Shown: positions 33,727 to 42,780 of the stretch, piece by piece | How the letters are laid out: every line of letters starts with the position of its first letter | Numbering within the stretch: the first letter of the stretch is position 1 | DNA from: Aestuariimicrobium soli | GTDB taxonomy: Bacteria; Actinomycetota; Actinomycetes; Propionibacteriales; Propionibacteriaceae | Assembly: GCF_051192575.1 (NCBI RefSeq) | Contig: NZ_JBPJSQ010000011.1 | Span: forward strand, 62,001-126,000 | Length of the DNA: 64,000 bases | Direction of reading: 5' to 3' | Made by a program: the position numbers and the translations under genes | The notes under the pieces: model-generated | Database searches by the model: none | What the model saw: the letters and a program-made list of their open reading frames with translations, nothing else | What the model was told of the DNA's origin: nothing

Positions 33727-33756
33727 TTCGCCAGAAGATGAACGGCGGGTTACAGT
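33727..33756 (+). promoter_or_regulatory. promoter of the nucleoside-uptake operon
   Basis: -10 TACAGT (33751-33756) with a TTCGCC-like -35 at 33727-33732 (18-bp spacer). The leader of ~45 nt ends in CCGGAGGAC before the GTG at 33809. Confidence 0.5.
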
Positions 33757-33808
33757 TGCCACGCTCAGAGTCGAGTCAGCACCCGATCATTCCTTCCGGA
33801 GGACACCA

Positions 33809-34948
33809 GTGAAGAAGCCCCTGCTCACGGTTTCGGCGGTTCTCGCCGCGGCCGCCCTGTCGCTCTCGGCCTGTGCCGAGGCGCCCACCACCACCCCGTC
33901 CGCAGGCGCCACCACCGGTGCCTCGACCAGCACCTCCGCCTCGACCGGCGAGACCACCGCCGCCGGTGGCGACTTCAAGGCCTGCATGGTCTCTGACTCG
34001 GGTGGCTTCGACGACAAGTCGTTCAACCAGACCTCGCACGACGGCCTGGTGAAGGCCGGCAAGGAGCTGGGCATCGAGACCGGTGAGGTCGAGTCGGCCG
34101 ACGCCAAGGACTTCGCCACCAACATCCAGACGATGATCGACCAGAAGTGCAACGTCATCGTCACCGTCGGCTTCCTGCTCTCCGACGCGACCGTCGCCGC
34201 CGCCAAGGCGAACCCCGACATCAAGTTCGCGATCGTGGACGACAACCCGGCAGGCGCCGCGGGCCTGACCAACCTCAAGCCGCTGGTCTTCAACACCGCC
34301 GAGTCGTCGTTCATGGCCGGCTACCTCGCCGCCGCCCAGACCAAGTCGGGCAAGGTCGGCACCTTCGGTGGCATGAAGATCCCCACCGTGACCATCTTCA
34401 TGGACGGCTTCGCCCAGGGCGTGGAGTACTACAACAAGCAGAAGGGCAAGGACGTCCAGGTGCTCGGCTGGGACGCCGCCAAGCAGGACGGCCAGTTCGT
34501 GCCCGAGCCCAAGCCGTTCGAGAACATCGCCGGTGGCAAGACCACCGCGACCAACCTGGTCTCGCAGGGCGCCGACATCCTGTTCCCCGTCGCCGGCCCC
34601 GCCGGCCAGGGCGCGCTGCAGGTGGCCCAGTCGAGCAACGGTCAGGTCAACGCGATCTGGGTCGACACCGACGGCTGCGTCTCGGCCGCCAACTTCTGCA
34701 AGTCGATCGTCAGCTCGGTCGCCAAGGGCATGGACGTGTCGGTGTTCGAGGCCATCAAGGCCGCCAAGGACGGCAGCTTCAGTGCCGACCCCTACGTCGG
34801 CACCCTGAAGAACGGTGGCACCTCGCTGGCCCCGTTCCACGAGTTCGACTCGCAGGTCTCCGCCGAGACCAAGTCGGAGCTGGAGAAGATCAAGACCGAC
34901 ATCGAGTCGGGCGCCATCAAGATCACCTCGGCCGCTCAGCCCAAGTGA
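33809..34948 (+). CDS. BMP-family nucleoside-binding lipoprotein of an ABC importer
   Basis: 379 residues. Lipoprotein signal with lipobox LSACAEA (Cys ~22), a Thr/Ser-rich linker, then a Bmp/Med domain: MVSDSGGFDDKSFNQTSHDG, VTVGFLLSDATVAAA, GYLAAAQTKSGKVG, and ILFPVAGPAGQGALQ with WVDTDGCVSA. BMP proteins of this operon type bind purine or pyrimidine nucleosides. It is first in an operon with the ATPase, two permeases, cdd and add, which strongly supports nucleoside uptake. A hairpin follows it. Confidence 0.93.
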   Translation: MKKPLLTVSAVLAAAALSLSACAEAPTTTPSAGATTGASTSTSASTGETTAAGGDFKACMVSDSGGFDDKSFNQTSHDGLVKAGKELGIETGEVESADAKDFATNIQTMIDQKCNVIVTVGFLLSDATVAAAKANPDIKFAIVDDNPAGAAGLTNLKPLVFNTAESSFMAGYLAAAQTKSGKVGTFGGMKIPTVTIFMDGFAQGVEYYNKQKGKDVQVLGWDAAKQDGQFVPEPKPFENIAGGKTTATNLVSQGADILFPVAGPAGQGALQVAQSSNGQVNAIWVDTDGCVSAANFCKSIVSSVAKGMDVSVFEAIKAAKDGSFSADPYVGTLKNGGTSLAPFHEFDSQVSAETKSELEKIKTDIESGAIKITSAAQPK

Positions 34949-35020
34949 CCTGACGGGCCCGGCGCGAGCCTGGCCCAAGCAGCTTCAGTACGGCCAACAA
35001 GGTGAACGGCCAACCAAGGT

Positions 35021-35056
35021 GAACGGGAGGGGTCCCGAGTCGGACCCCTCCCGTTC
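35021..35056 (+). terminator. hairpin between the lipoprotein and ATPase genes, likely attenuator
   Basis: A perfect 15-bp stem (35021-35035 with 35042-35056) and a 6-nt loop, with no U-tract after it. Placed between the abundant binding protein and the ATPase gene, it probably protects the 3' end of the upstream mRNA and lowers expression of the distal genes. Confidence 0.7.
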
Positions 35057-35094
35057 GCATCACCACCCCCGCCACGCTGTGGAAGGATGCGAGC

Positions 35095-36705
35095 GTGAAC
35101 CAGACACCGTTGTCCCCGTCGGTCACCGGCGATGCCGTCGAGGAGTTCCCACCCGCACCCGAGGGGCTCAGCCTGCGTGGCATCACCAAGCGCTTCGGGG
35201 CGTTGACGGCCAATGACCACATCGACCTCGACATCATTCCCGGTCGCATCCACTGCCTGCTCGGCGAGAACGGCGCGGGCAAGTCGACGCTGATGAACCA
35301 GCTCTACGGGCTGCTCGACCCCGACGAGGGGCAGTTCTTCATCGACGGGCATCCCCGCCGCTTCGCCAACCCGCGCCAGTCGATGGCCGCGGGCATCGGC
35401 ATGGTGCACCAGCACTTCATGCTGGTCGACGTGTTCACCGTCGCCGAGAACCTGGTGCTGGGCCGTGAGCCCGGTGTGCTCGGGGCGCTCGACATGGCCA
35501 GCGCCCGGCGCACCGTCACGGAGCTGTCCGAGCGCTACAAGTTGGCCGTCTCGCCCGACTCGGTCGTCGAGAACCTGCCCGTCGGCGTGCAGCAGCGCGT
35601 CGAGATCCTGAAAGCTCTGGCCAACGACGCGAAGTACCTGATCTTCGACGAGCCCACCGCCGTGCTCACCCCGCAGGAGATCGACGAGCTGATGGCCGTG
35701 ATGACCTCGCTGCGCGACGAGGGTCGCGCGATCGTGTTCATCACCCACAAGCTGCGCGAGGTGCGCGCGATCGCCGACGACATCACCGTCATCCGCCGCG
35801 GCAAGGTGGTCGGCCAGGCCGAGCCGTCGGCGTCGGAGCAGGAACTCGCCGAGATGATGGTCGGCCGCTCCGTCAGCCTGAAGGTCGACAAGCAGGCCCC
35901 CCAGCTGGGCGAGAAGCGTCTGGTCGTCGAGCACGTCTCGGTGGCGGACGAGGCCGGCACCGTGGTCGTCAACGACGCCAGCTTCGACGTCGCCGGCGGC
36001 GAGATCCTCTGCATCGCCGGCGTGCAGGGCAACGGGCAGACTGAACTGGCCGAGGTGCTGCTCGGCCTGTTGCCGGTGTTGAAGGGACGAGTGACCCTCG
36101 ACGGTCGCCCCCTGACGAAGCTGAAGCCGCGAGACACCATTCGCGCCGGCGTGGGCTTCGTGCCCGAGGACCGCCAGGACGACGGGTTCGTCGGCACCTT
36201 CACCGTCGCCGAGAACCTGGTGCTCAACCAGATCGAGGCCTTCTCGTCCGCGGGCTTGCTGAACCTGCCGAAGATGGCGCAGAACGCCCACCAGAAGGTG
36301 GAGGAGTTCGACATTCGCACCCAGGGGATCGACCTGCCGGTGAGCTCGCTGTCGGGTGGAAACCAGCAGAAGGTGGTGCTGGCGCGCGAGTTGTCGCGGC
36401 CGCTGAGCCTGCTGGTCGCCAGCCAACCGACCCGGGGTGTCGACGTCGGCGCCATCGAGTTCCTGCACAAGCGCATCGTGCAGGAGCGCGATGCGGGCAC
36501 CGCCGTGGTGATCGTGTCGACCGAACTCGAGGAGGTCGAGTCGTTGGCCGACCGGATCGCCGTGATGAACAAGGGGCAGGTGGTCGGCATCGTGCCGGCG
36601 GGCACCCCCCGCGACGTGCTCGGCCTGATGATGGCCGGCATTCCGCACGAGGAGGCCGTGGCCGCCACCGGCACCCCCCGCGAGACCGAGGACGTGAACG
36701 CATGA
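35095..36705 (+). CDS. nucleoside ABC transporter, ATP-binding protein (two NBDs)
   Basis: 536 residues, GTG start. Duplicated ABC ATPase of the sugar/nucleoside (RbsA/NupO-like) class: NBD1 Walker A GENGAGKST (~60), signature LPVGVQQRVEIL, Walker B YLIFDEPTAVL; NBD2 GVQGNGQTEL with the degenerate P-loop normal for this class, signature LSGGNQQKVVLAREL and VASQPTRGVDVGA. It energises nucleoside import with the next two permeases. ATGA overlap with the first permease (36702-36705). Confidence 0.95.
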   Translation: MNQTPLSPSVTGDAVEEFPPAPEGLSLRGITKRFGALTANDHIDLDIIPGRIHCLLGENGAGKSTLMNQLYGLLDPDEGQFFIDGHPRRFANPRQSMAAGIGMVHQHFMLVDVFTVAENLVLGREPGVLGALDMASARRTVTELSERYKLAVSPDSVVENLPVGVQQRVEILKALANDAKYLIFDEPTAVLTPQEIDELMAVMTSLRDEGRAIVFITHKLREVRAIADDITVIRRGKVVGQAEPSASEQELAEMMVGRSVSLKVDKQAPQLGEKRLVVEHVSVADEAGTVVVNDASFDVAGGEILCIAGVQGNGQTELAEVLLGLLPVLKGRVTLDGRPLTKLKPRDTIRAGVGFVPEDRQDDGFVGTFTVAENLVLNQIEAFSSAGLLNLPKMAQNAHQKVEEFDIRTQGIDLPVSSLSGGNQQKVVLARELSRPLSLLVASQPTRGVDVGAIEFLHKRIVQERDAGTAVVIVSTELEEVESLADRIAVMNKGQVVGIVPAGTPRDVLGLMMAGIPHEEAVAATGTPRETEDVNA

Positions 36706-37910
36706 GTCAGGAATCCACGCCGCCCGCCCCCCGGCCTCGTCCGGTGCGCAAGCCGGGCTTCGACTGGTCGGAGGCCGCCGTCACCGCCTGCGCGATCGCG
36801 CTGGCGTTCGTGATCGGCGCCGTGCTGATGGTGCTCGCCGATCCGGCGATCCAGACCAAGTTCACCTACTTCTTCTCGCGCCCCAGCGATGCGCTGTCGG
36901 CCAGTGCCGAGAAGATCGCCGACTCCTACGGGGCCCTGTTCCGCGGCGCCTTCGGCGGCATCGGCCCGCTGACCAACACCACCGCGCAGGCGGCGCCGCT
37001 GATCTGCGCGGGCCTGGGCATCGGCCTGGCCTTCCGCGCCGGCCTGTTCAACATCGGCGGTCAGGGGCAGGCGATCATGGGGGCCATGTTCGCGGCCCTG
37101 GTCGGGTTCAAGCTGCACGGGCTGCCGCTGGTCGTGCACCTGCCGCTGGCGATTCTCGCCGGCGTCGTCGCGGGTGGCGTCTGGGGTGGCTTCGTGGGCT
37201 TCCTGAAGGCCCGGCTCGGCGCCCACGAGGTGATCGTGACCATCATGATGAACTACATCGCCAGCGGCCTGCTGGCCTACGCGTTGACGCAGACGTTGTT
37301 CAAGCGCCCCGGACGAGCCGACCCGATCTCGCCGATCGTCGAGTGGAACGCCACCTTCCCCCGGGTGGCCGGCACCCAGTTGCACCTGGGCTTCCTGCTG
37401 GCCCTGGTGGCCGCCTTCGTGGTCTGGGTGATCATCGAGCGCACCACCCTCGGTTTCCGCATTCGGGCGGTCGGGTCGAACCCCAGCGCCTCGGCGACCG
37501 CGGGCATGAGCGTGGCCAACACCACCATGGTGACCATGGCCCTGTCGGGCGCCCTCGCCGGGCTCGCCGGGGTGCAGGTGGCCCTCGGCCCGATGTCGGG
37601 TGCGACCCCGACCCCGCTCACCGCCGGTCTGGTCGGCAGCATCGGCTTCGACGCCATCACCGTGGCGCTGCTGGGGCGGTCTCGTCCGCTCGGCACCGTG
37701 TTCGCTGGCCTGCTGTTCGGCGCGCTGCACGCCGGCGGCCTGGTGATGCAGGGCACCGGCACCCCGAAGGAACTCACCACCGTGCTGCAGGCCCTCGTGG
37801 TCATGTTCGTGGCCACCCCGATGCTGGTGCGCACGCTGTTGCCGTTCCTGAAACAGCGACGCGCGCGACGCGCCGTTCCCGCCGCCGCTTCCCAGGGAGG
37901 GCTGGCCTGA
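36702..37910 (+). CDS. nucleoside ABC transporter permease 1
   Basis: 402 residues, BPD_transp_2 family with ~9 membrane helices. Signature motifs are AAPLICAGLGIGLAFRAGLFNIGGQGQ, GAHEVIVTIMMNYIASGLL and VGSNPSASATAGMSV. A Pro/Arg-rich cytoplasmic N-terminus comes first. It pairs with permease 2. The stop overlaps the next ATG (TGATG). Confidence 0.94.
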   Translation: MSQESTPPAPRPRPVRKPGFDWSEAAVTACAIALAFVIGAVLMVLADPAIQTKFTYFFSRPSDALSASAEKIADSYGALFRGAFGGIGPLTNTTAQAAPLICAGLGIGLAFRAGLFNIGGQGQAIMGAMFAALVGFKLHGLPLVVHLPLAILAGVVAGGVWGGFVGFLKARLGAHEVIVTIMMNYIASGLLAYALTQTLFKRPGRADPISPIVEWNATFPRVAGTQLHLGFLLALVAAFVVWVIIERTTLGFRIRAVGSNPSASATAGMSVANTTMVTMALSGALAGLAGVQVALGPMSGATPTPLTAGLVGSIGFDAITVALLGRSRPLGTVFAGLLFGALHAGGLVMQGTGTPKELTTVLQALVVMFVATPMLVRTLLPFLKQRRARRAVPAAASQGGLA

Positions 37911-39304
37911 TGAGCGACCAGCGACTGCCCCGCCCCGACCAACCCGCTCCCGAGGTACCGGCACCCGACATGACCACCACCGCGTTGCTCCACGAGCCCT
38001 CCGCCGACGCCCCCAACGAGCAGATCGCCGCCACCCAGGAGGTGCACCTGGCAACCACGGAGTCGCGGGAGTCACGCACCGCCCGGATGTCGACGGGCAT
38101 TCTGGTCGCGCTGATGGGGTTCGTGCTGTTCCGGCTGATCTTCGCCACCGAGGGCAAGGCGACCTTCGCCCTCTCGGACGCGCTGGTCCCGAAGGGGGAG
38201 CGGCTGCCCGACATCGTGCTGCCGGGTGTGCCCGTGGTGACCCTGGCGGCCATCGTCATGCTGCTGGCCGCCGCGGCCTTCGTGCTGGGCCGCCGACTGC
38301 CCGGATGGGTGCGTGGCCTCGCCGGTGGTGGCGCCGCGGTGGCGCTCGTGCTCGGGTTCATCACCTGGGCGGCCGCCGGTCGTCCGCTGCCCTTCCAGCT
38401 GTCGAACCAACTCGCCGGCACGCTCGTGTTCGCGACCCCGCTCGTCTTCGGCGCCCTCGCGGGCGTGCTCTGTGAGCGATCGGGCGTGGTGAACGTGGCC
38501 ATCGAGGGTCAGATGCTGACCGCGGCGTTCACGGCGACCCTGGTCGGTGCGGCCACCAAGTCGGTGACCGCCATGGTCATCGGCGCGATCCTTGCCGGCG
38601 TGCTGATGGCCGCCGTGCTGGCGCTGTTCACCATCAAGTACATCGTCGACCAGGTGGTCATCGGCGTCGTCATCAACCTGTTCGCCAGCGGACTGACGGC
38701 GTTCCTGTTCAAGGCGATCATGACGCCCAAGCCAGCGCTCAACGATGCACCGCTGATGCAGCGGATCGCGATCCCGGGGCTCAGCAAGATCCCGTTCTTC
38801 GGGGACGTACTGTTCCGGCAGACCTGGCTGGTCTACCTCGCCTTCATCAGCGTGGCGCTGGTCTCGCTGCTGCTCTACCGCACCAAGTGGGGGCTGCGGG
38901 TGCGCGCGGTCGGTGAGCACCCGAAGGCCGCCGACACCGTCGGTATCTCCGTCAACGGCACCCGCTGGGCGGCCGTGCTGGTGGGCGGTGTGTTCGCGGG
39001 CCTGGGCGGCGCGTTCTTCCCTGCCTCGACGGGGCTGTTCAACGACGACATCACCGTCGGCAACGGCTTCATCGCCCTGGCCGCGGTGATCATGGGTCGG
39101 TGGAAGCCGATTCTCGCCGGCTGCATGGCCCTGTTCTTCGGCTTCCTGCAGCAGTTGGGCTCGCAGGTGCAGACCCTCGGCACCCCGATCAACTCGCAGT
39201 GGCTGATCCTTCTGCCCTACGCGGCGACCATCGTGGCCGTCGCCGGACTGGTGGGTCGAGTGCGAGCGCCCGCGGCCGACGGCACCCCGTACGTGAAGGC
39301 GTGA
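37910..39304 (+). CDS. nucleoside ABC transporter permease 2
   Basis: 464 residues from the ATG at 37910; the open frame extends upstream but inside permease 1. BPD_transp_2 family: FGALAGVLCERSGVVNVAIEGQML, DQVVIGVVINLFASGLTAFLF, RAVGEHPKAADTVGISV. The ~60-residue polar N-terminus is longer than usual. Followed by cdd after 2 nt. Confidence 0.94.
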   Translation: MSDQRLPRPDQPAPEVPAPDMTTTALLHEPSADAPNEQIAATQEVHLATTESRESRTARMSTGILVALMGFVLFRLIFATEGKATFALSDALVPKGERLPDIVLPGVPVVTLAAIVMLLAAAAFVLGRRLPGWVRGLAGGGAAVALVLGFITWAAAGRPLPFQLSNQLAGTLVFATPLVFGALAGVLCERSGVVNVAIEGQMLTAAFTATLVGAATKSVTAMVIGAILAGVLMAAVLALFTIKYIVDQVVIGVVINLFASGLTAFLFKAIMTPKPALNDAPLMQRIAIPGLSKIPFFGDVLFRQTWLVYLAFISVALVSLLLYRTKWGLRVRAVGEHPKAADTVGISVNGTRWAAVLVGGVFAGLGGAFFPASTGLFNDDITVGNGFIALAAVIMGRWKPILAGCMALFFGFLQQLGSQVQTLGTPINSQWLILLPYAATIVAVAGLVGRVRAPAADGTPYVKA

Positions 39305-39306
39305 CG

Positions 39307-39723
39307 ATGGACTCGTCCGAGATCGACTGGGAGGTGTTGCGGACGAAGGCCCGCGAGCTCGCCGCCCGCGCCTACGCCCCCTACTCCAACTATCAGGTGG
39401 GCTGCGCCGCGCTGGTGGACGACGGCCGCGTGGTCGCCGGCTGCAACGTCGAGAACGCCTCGCTGGGGGTGGTGCTGTGCGCCGAGTGCGGGCTGGTCAG
39501 TGACCTGATCGCCGGCGGGGGCGGGCGGTTGGTGGCGTTCGCGTGCGTCAACGCGCTGGGGGAGGCGCTGATGCCCTGCGGCCGCTGCCGGCAGGTGCTG
39601 TACGAGTTCGGCGGGCCCGACCTGCTGATGGACACCCCCGACGGGATCTGGACCATGAAGCAGGTGCTGCCGTTGGCCTTCGGCCCGGACGACCTGCGGC
39701 GGGTGGCCGACGCGCGTGGCTGA
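39307..39723 (+). CDS. cdd: cytidine deaminase
   Basis: 138 residues. Converts (deoxy)cytidine to (deoxy)uridine. Zinc-deaminase motifs: substrate FNE-like GCNVENASLG, catalytic CAEC (VVLCAECGLVSD, with Glu between the Cys ligands) and PCGRCRQVLYEF. The tetrameric-type length is normal. It is in the nucleoside uptake operon, so imported cytidine is processed at once. The 3' end overlaps add by 8 bp. Confidence 0.96.
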   Translation: MDSSEIDWEVLRTKARELAARAYAPYSNYQVGCAALVDDGRVVAGCNVENASLGVVLCAECGLVSDLIAGGGGRLVAFACVNALGEALMPCGRCRQVLYEFGGPDLLMDTPDGIWTMKQVLPLAFGPDDLRRVADARG

Positions 39724-40861
39724 GGGTGTGGACGAGCTGGCGACAGGTGTGCTGGCGACGGGGACGCTCAGTGTCCAGGCACTCAGGGCGGTGCCCAAGG
39801 TCACCCTGCACGACCACCTCGACGGCGGGGTGCGCCCGCAGACGGTGATCGACCACTGCCGCGAGAACGGGCATTCGTTGCCGACCGGCGATGACGGCCG
39901 CGAGCTCACTGCCGAACAGTTGGGCGACTGGTTCTTCGCCCACGCCGACTCGGGCTCGCTGGTCAACTACATCGCGACCTTCGAGCACACCATCGCCGCC
40001 ATGCAGACCCGTGAGCAGTTGGTGAGGGTCGCCCGCGAGTTCGTGCTCGACCAGCATGCCGACGGGGTCGTCTACGCCGAGGCCCGGTGGGCACCCGAGC
40101 AGCACCTGCGGGCGGGGCTGTCGATGCCGCAGGCCCTCGAGGCCGTGCGCGACGGACTGATCGAGGGCATGGCCGAGGTGCGATCGTCCGGCGGCGAGAT
40201 CGTCGCCCAGCAGATCGTCTGCTCGATGCGGCACACCGCGCCCACCCTCGACGTGGCCGACCTGGCCATCGCCTACCGCGACCAGGGGGTGTGCGGATTC
40301 GACATCGCCGGCGCCGAGGACGGTTTCCCGCCCACCCGGTTGCAGGCCGCCTTCGACGAGCTCAAGCGCGCGAACGCGCTGTTCACGATCCACGCCGGCG
40401 AGGCGTTCGGGTTGCCGTCGATCTGGGAGGCGGTGCAGCTGTGCGGCGCGCACCGGCTGGGTCACGGCGTGCGACTGGCCGACGACGTGCACCAGGTGGG
40501 GCCCGATCAGTGGCGGCTGGGGCGGCTCGCGAGCTACGTGCGCGACCAGCGCATCCCGCTGGAGGTGTGCCCGTCGTCCAATCTGCAGACCGGTATCGCG
40601 ACCACGCTGGCCGACCACCCGGTCGACCTGTTCCGCCGGCTGCGCTTTCGGCTGACCGTCAACTGCGACAACCGGCTGCAGTCTCGGACGACCCTCAGCC
40701 GCGAGTTCGAGCTGCTGGGCGAGACCTTCGGCTGGACGATGGACGACGTGCGCTGGTGCACGCTGAACGCCATGAAGTCGGCCTTCCTGCCGTTCGAGCA
40801 GCGGGCACGGCTGATCGACGAGGTGATCAAGCCCGGGTTCGCCTCAGCCGATCGCCCCTGA
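39716..40861 (+). CDS. add: adenosine deaminase
   Basis: 381 residues from GTG 39716; GTG 39728 is an alternative. Metal motif KVTLHDHLDGGV, FTIHAGEAFG with catalytic Glu, GHGVRLADD, CPSSNLQTG, and VNCDNRLQS carrying the metal Asp (the second Asp of TDDP is Asn, as commonly in actinobacteria). Converts adenosine to inosine for salvage. deoA, often found between cdd and add, is absent. The last ~12 codons before FASADRP are repeated exactly 3.37 kb downstream, so its present C-terminus may have been altered by an insertion. Confidence 0.95.
   Translation: MAEGVDELATGVLATGTLSVQALRAVPKVTLHDHLDGGVRPQTVIDHCRENGHSLPTGDDGRELTAEQLGDWFFAHADSGSLVNYIATFEHTIAAMQTREQLVRVAREFVLDQHADGVVYAEARWAPEQHLRAGLSMPQALEAVRDGLIEGMAEVRSSGGEIVAQQIVCSMRHTAPTLDVADLAIAYRDQGVCGFDIAGAEDGFPPTRLQAAFDELKRANALFTIHAGEAFGLPSIWEAVQLCGAHRLGHGVRLADDVHQVGPDQWRLGRLASYVRDQRIPLEVCPSSNLQTGIATTLADHPVDLFRRLRFRLTVNCDNRLQSRTTLSREFELLGETFGWTMDDVRWCTLNAMKSAFLPFEQRARLIDEVIKPGFASADRP
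40804..40844 (+). repeat. 41-bp direct repeat, left copy (3' end of add)
   Basis: Identical to 44171-44211. Here it encodes RLIDEVIKPGFA within add, which then continues SADRP-stop. Confidence 0.97.
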
Positions 40862-40883
40862 CCTTGATGGGCTGGGGGGCCGA

Positions 40884-40889
40884 TAGGTT
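40884..40889 (+). promoter_or_regulatory. -10 box (TAGGTT) of the ABC exporter operon, leaderless
   Basis: TAGGTT ends 8 nt before the ATG at 40898, and no SD is present. Confidence 0.55.
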
Positions 40890-40897
40890 CTTCTGAC

Positions 40898-41959
40898 ATG
40901 GGCACGATCGTTCGGGCCGAGGGCCTCAGCAAGACGTTCCGCCGGCCGGTGAAGTCACCGGGTCTCGCGGGAGCCCTGCGCCACCTCGTCAGGGGGCAGT
41001 TCACGACGGTCGAGGCGTTGACCGACGTCTCACTGAGCATCGACGCGGGGGAGTCGGTGGCCTACGTCGGCCCCAACGGTGCCGGCAAGTCGACCACGAT
41101 CAAGCTGCTCACGGGAATCCTCGTGCCGACCGCGGGGTCGGTCGACGTCTGCGGACTCACCCCGCACCGCGATCGGGTGGCGAACGCGCGCAACATCAGT
41201 GTGCTGTTCGGCCAACGGACCCAGTTGTGGTGGGACATTCCCGTCATCGAGTCGCTGCGCCTGCTGGCCGACATCTTCGAGGTTCCCGCCGAGCGCTACC
41301 GCGCCACCATGGACGAGTTGATCGACGTGCTCGACCTGGCGCCCCTGCTGACGGTTCCGGCCCGGCAACTCTCGCTCGGCCAGCGCATGCGCTGCGATCT
41401 GGCGGCCTCGCTCGTCCATGACCCCAAGGTGCTCTTCCTCGACGAACCCACCATCGGGCTGGACGTGTCGGTCAAGGCCAAGCTGCGCGAGTTCGTGGGA
41501 CGCATGGTCACCGAGCGGGGGTTGACCCTGATGTTGACCTCGCACGACCTGGGCGACATCGAGCACCTGTGCCCGCGCATGGTGATGATCGACCGCGGGC
41601 GAGTGGTGCACGACGGGCCGCTGGCCGAGATCGCCCGCCGGTTCGCGTGGGAACAGCGCGTCGTCGTCACGCTGGCCGACGACGACCCGGACGAGAGCGC
41701 CGCCGAGGCGGTGCGGCGCGCGTTGGGGGAGCGGGCCACGGGGGTCGTCGGAGGTGATGAGCGGCAACTCGCGATCAGCTTCGACAGTCGGCTGGCCACG
41801 GCCGGTGAGGTGGTGTCCGCCGTGGCGCAGGTGGTGACCATCGCCGATCTGTCGGTCGAACCGACGAGCACCGAGGCCATCGTCCGGCAGTTGTACGAGG
41901 GTGGGCTCAGCTTCGACGACGGACACAGCGCGCCCGGCGGGAAGACCGCCGATGAGTGA
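40898..41959 (+). CDS. ABC-2 type exporter ATP-binding protein (COG4586-like)
   Basis: 353 residues. NBD with Walker A GPNGAGKST (~63-71), Q-loop region VLFGQRTQLWWDIPV, signature LSLGQRMRCDLAASL, Walker B VLFLDEPTIGLD and H-loop LTSHDLGDIE. The ~20-residue insert before the first strand (RPVKSPGLAGALRHLV) and the FGQRTQLWW motif are typical of the COG4586 ATPases that pair with COG4587/COG3694 permeases, a family linked to viologen export in cyanobacteria. The substrate here is unknown. It overlaps the next ATG by 8 bp. Confidence 0.9.
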   Translation: MGTIVRAEGLSKTFRRPVKSPGLAGALRHLVRGQFTTVEALTDVSLSIDAGESVAYVGPNGAGKSTTIKLLTGILVPTAGSVDVCGLTPHRDRVANARNISVLFGQRTQLWWDIPVIESLRLLADIFEVPAERYRATMDELIDVLDLAPLLTVPARQLSLGQRMRCDLAASLVHDPKVLFLDEPTIGLDVSVKAKLREFVGRMVTERGLTLMLTSHDLGDIEHLCPRMVMIDRGRVVHDGPLAEIARRFAWEQRVVVTLADDDPDESAAEAVRRALGERATGVVGGDERQLAISFDSRLATAGEVVSAVAQVVTIADLSVEPTSTEAIVRQLYEGGLSFDDGHSAPGGKTADE

Positions 41960-42779
41960 GGTCGTCGTGCCGGGGCGCCTCCGCCCTCGCTGGAAGTACC
42001 GCTCGATCGCCGAGGTGGTTGTCCAACAGTCGGTCGCCTATCGCGCGAGCACGGCGATGTCGGTGGTCCTCACCTTCTTCTGGGTGGTGATCCTGTACTA
42101 CATGTGGCGGTCGGCCTACGCCGGTCAGGCCTCGATCGCGGGGCTCGGCTGGGACGACATGCGCACCTACATCGTGCTGGCCTTCGCGCTCAACGCCCTG
42201 GTGGGGTGGCGGGTCGGTTCGGGCATGATGGCCACGATTCGCAGCGGCGACGTGCTGCTCGACTTCGTCAGGCCGCTGAACTACGCCGCCACCCAGGTGG
42301 CCAAGGGGGTGGGCGGCGCGGTGATCGAGGGCATCGCGAGTCTGGCGATCACGCTGGTCATCGGGTTGGTCTGGCTGCGCATCTCACCGCCGGCGAGTGT
42401 GCCGGCGGCGCTGCTGTTCGTCGTCGCGGTGGTGCTGGGATTCCTGACCAAGCTGATGATCGTCTTCCTGGTCTCCCTGCTGGTGTTCTGGACGCAGTCG
42501 GGCATCGGACTGATGTGGTCACAGCAGGCGGTGATCCAGATTCTGAGCGGCACCATCGTTCCGCTGGCCCTGATGCCGGGCTGGCTGCGGGTCGTGGCCG
42601 AGGTGATGCCGATGCGTGGGATCGCGTCGACGCCTGCGCTGATCTACCTGGGGCAGGCATCCGGCGCGGACGCCCTGCGCCTGCTCGGGTTGCAGGCGGG
42701 CTGGCTGGCGGTGCTGGTCGTGCTGGCCAATCTGGCGTGGCGGCGGGCGTTCGACGCCGTCGAGATCCAGGGAGGCTGA
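41952..42779 (+). CDS. ABC exporter permease (COG4587-like)
   Basis: 275 residues from ATG 41952. Six hydrophobic helices; it starts WKYRSIAEVVVQQSVAYRAS and contains RSGDVLLDFVRPLNYAATQVAKGVG, the family's 'DfllrPl' element, and a C-terminal AWRRAFDAVEIQGG. Forms the membrane part of the exporter with the following gene, 1 nt away. Confidence 0.87.
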   Translation: MSEVVVPGRLRPRWKYRSIAEVVVQQSVAYRASTAMSVVLTFFWVVILYYMWRSAYAGQASIAGLGWDDMRTYIVLAFALNALVGWRVGSGMMATIRSGDVLLDFVRPLNYAATQVAKGVGGAVIEGIASLAITLVIGLVWLRISPPASVPAALLFVVAVVLGFLTKLMIVFLVSLLVFWTQSGIGLMWSQQAVIQILSGTIVPLALMPGWLRVVAEVMPMRGIASTPALIYLGQASGADALRLLGLQAGWLAVLVVLANLAWRRAFDAVEIQGG

Positions 42780-42780
42780 G

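Noticed and set aside
36001..36060. Degenerate P-loop (GVQGNGQTEL) in the second NBD of the nucleoside ATPase.
   Set aside because: This asymmetry is normal for the RbsA/NupO-type duplicated ATPases.
39716..40861. Adenosine deaminase lacking the second Asp of the TDDP metal motif (CDNR instead).
   Set aside because: The Asn variant is common in actinobacterial adenosine deaminases, and the metal-binding Asp is kept.
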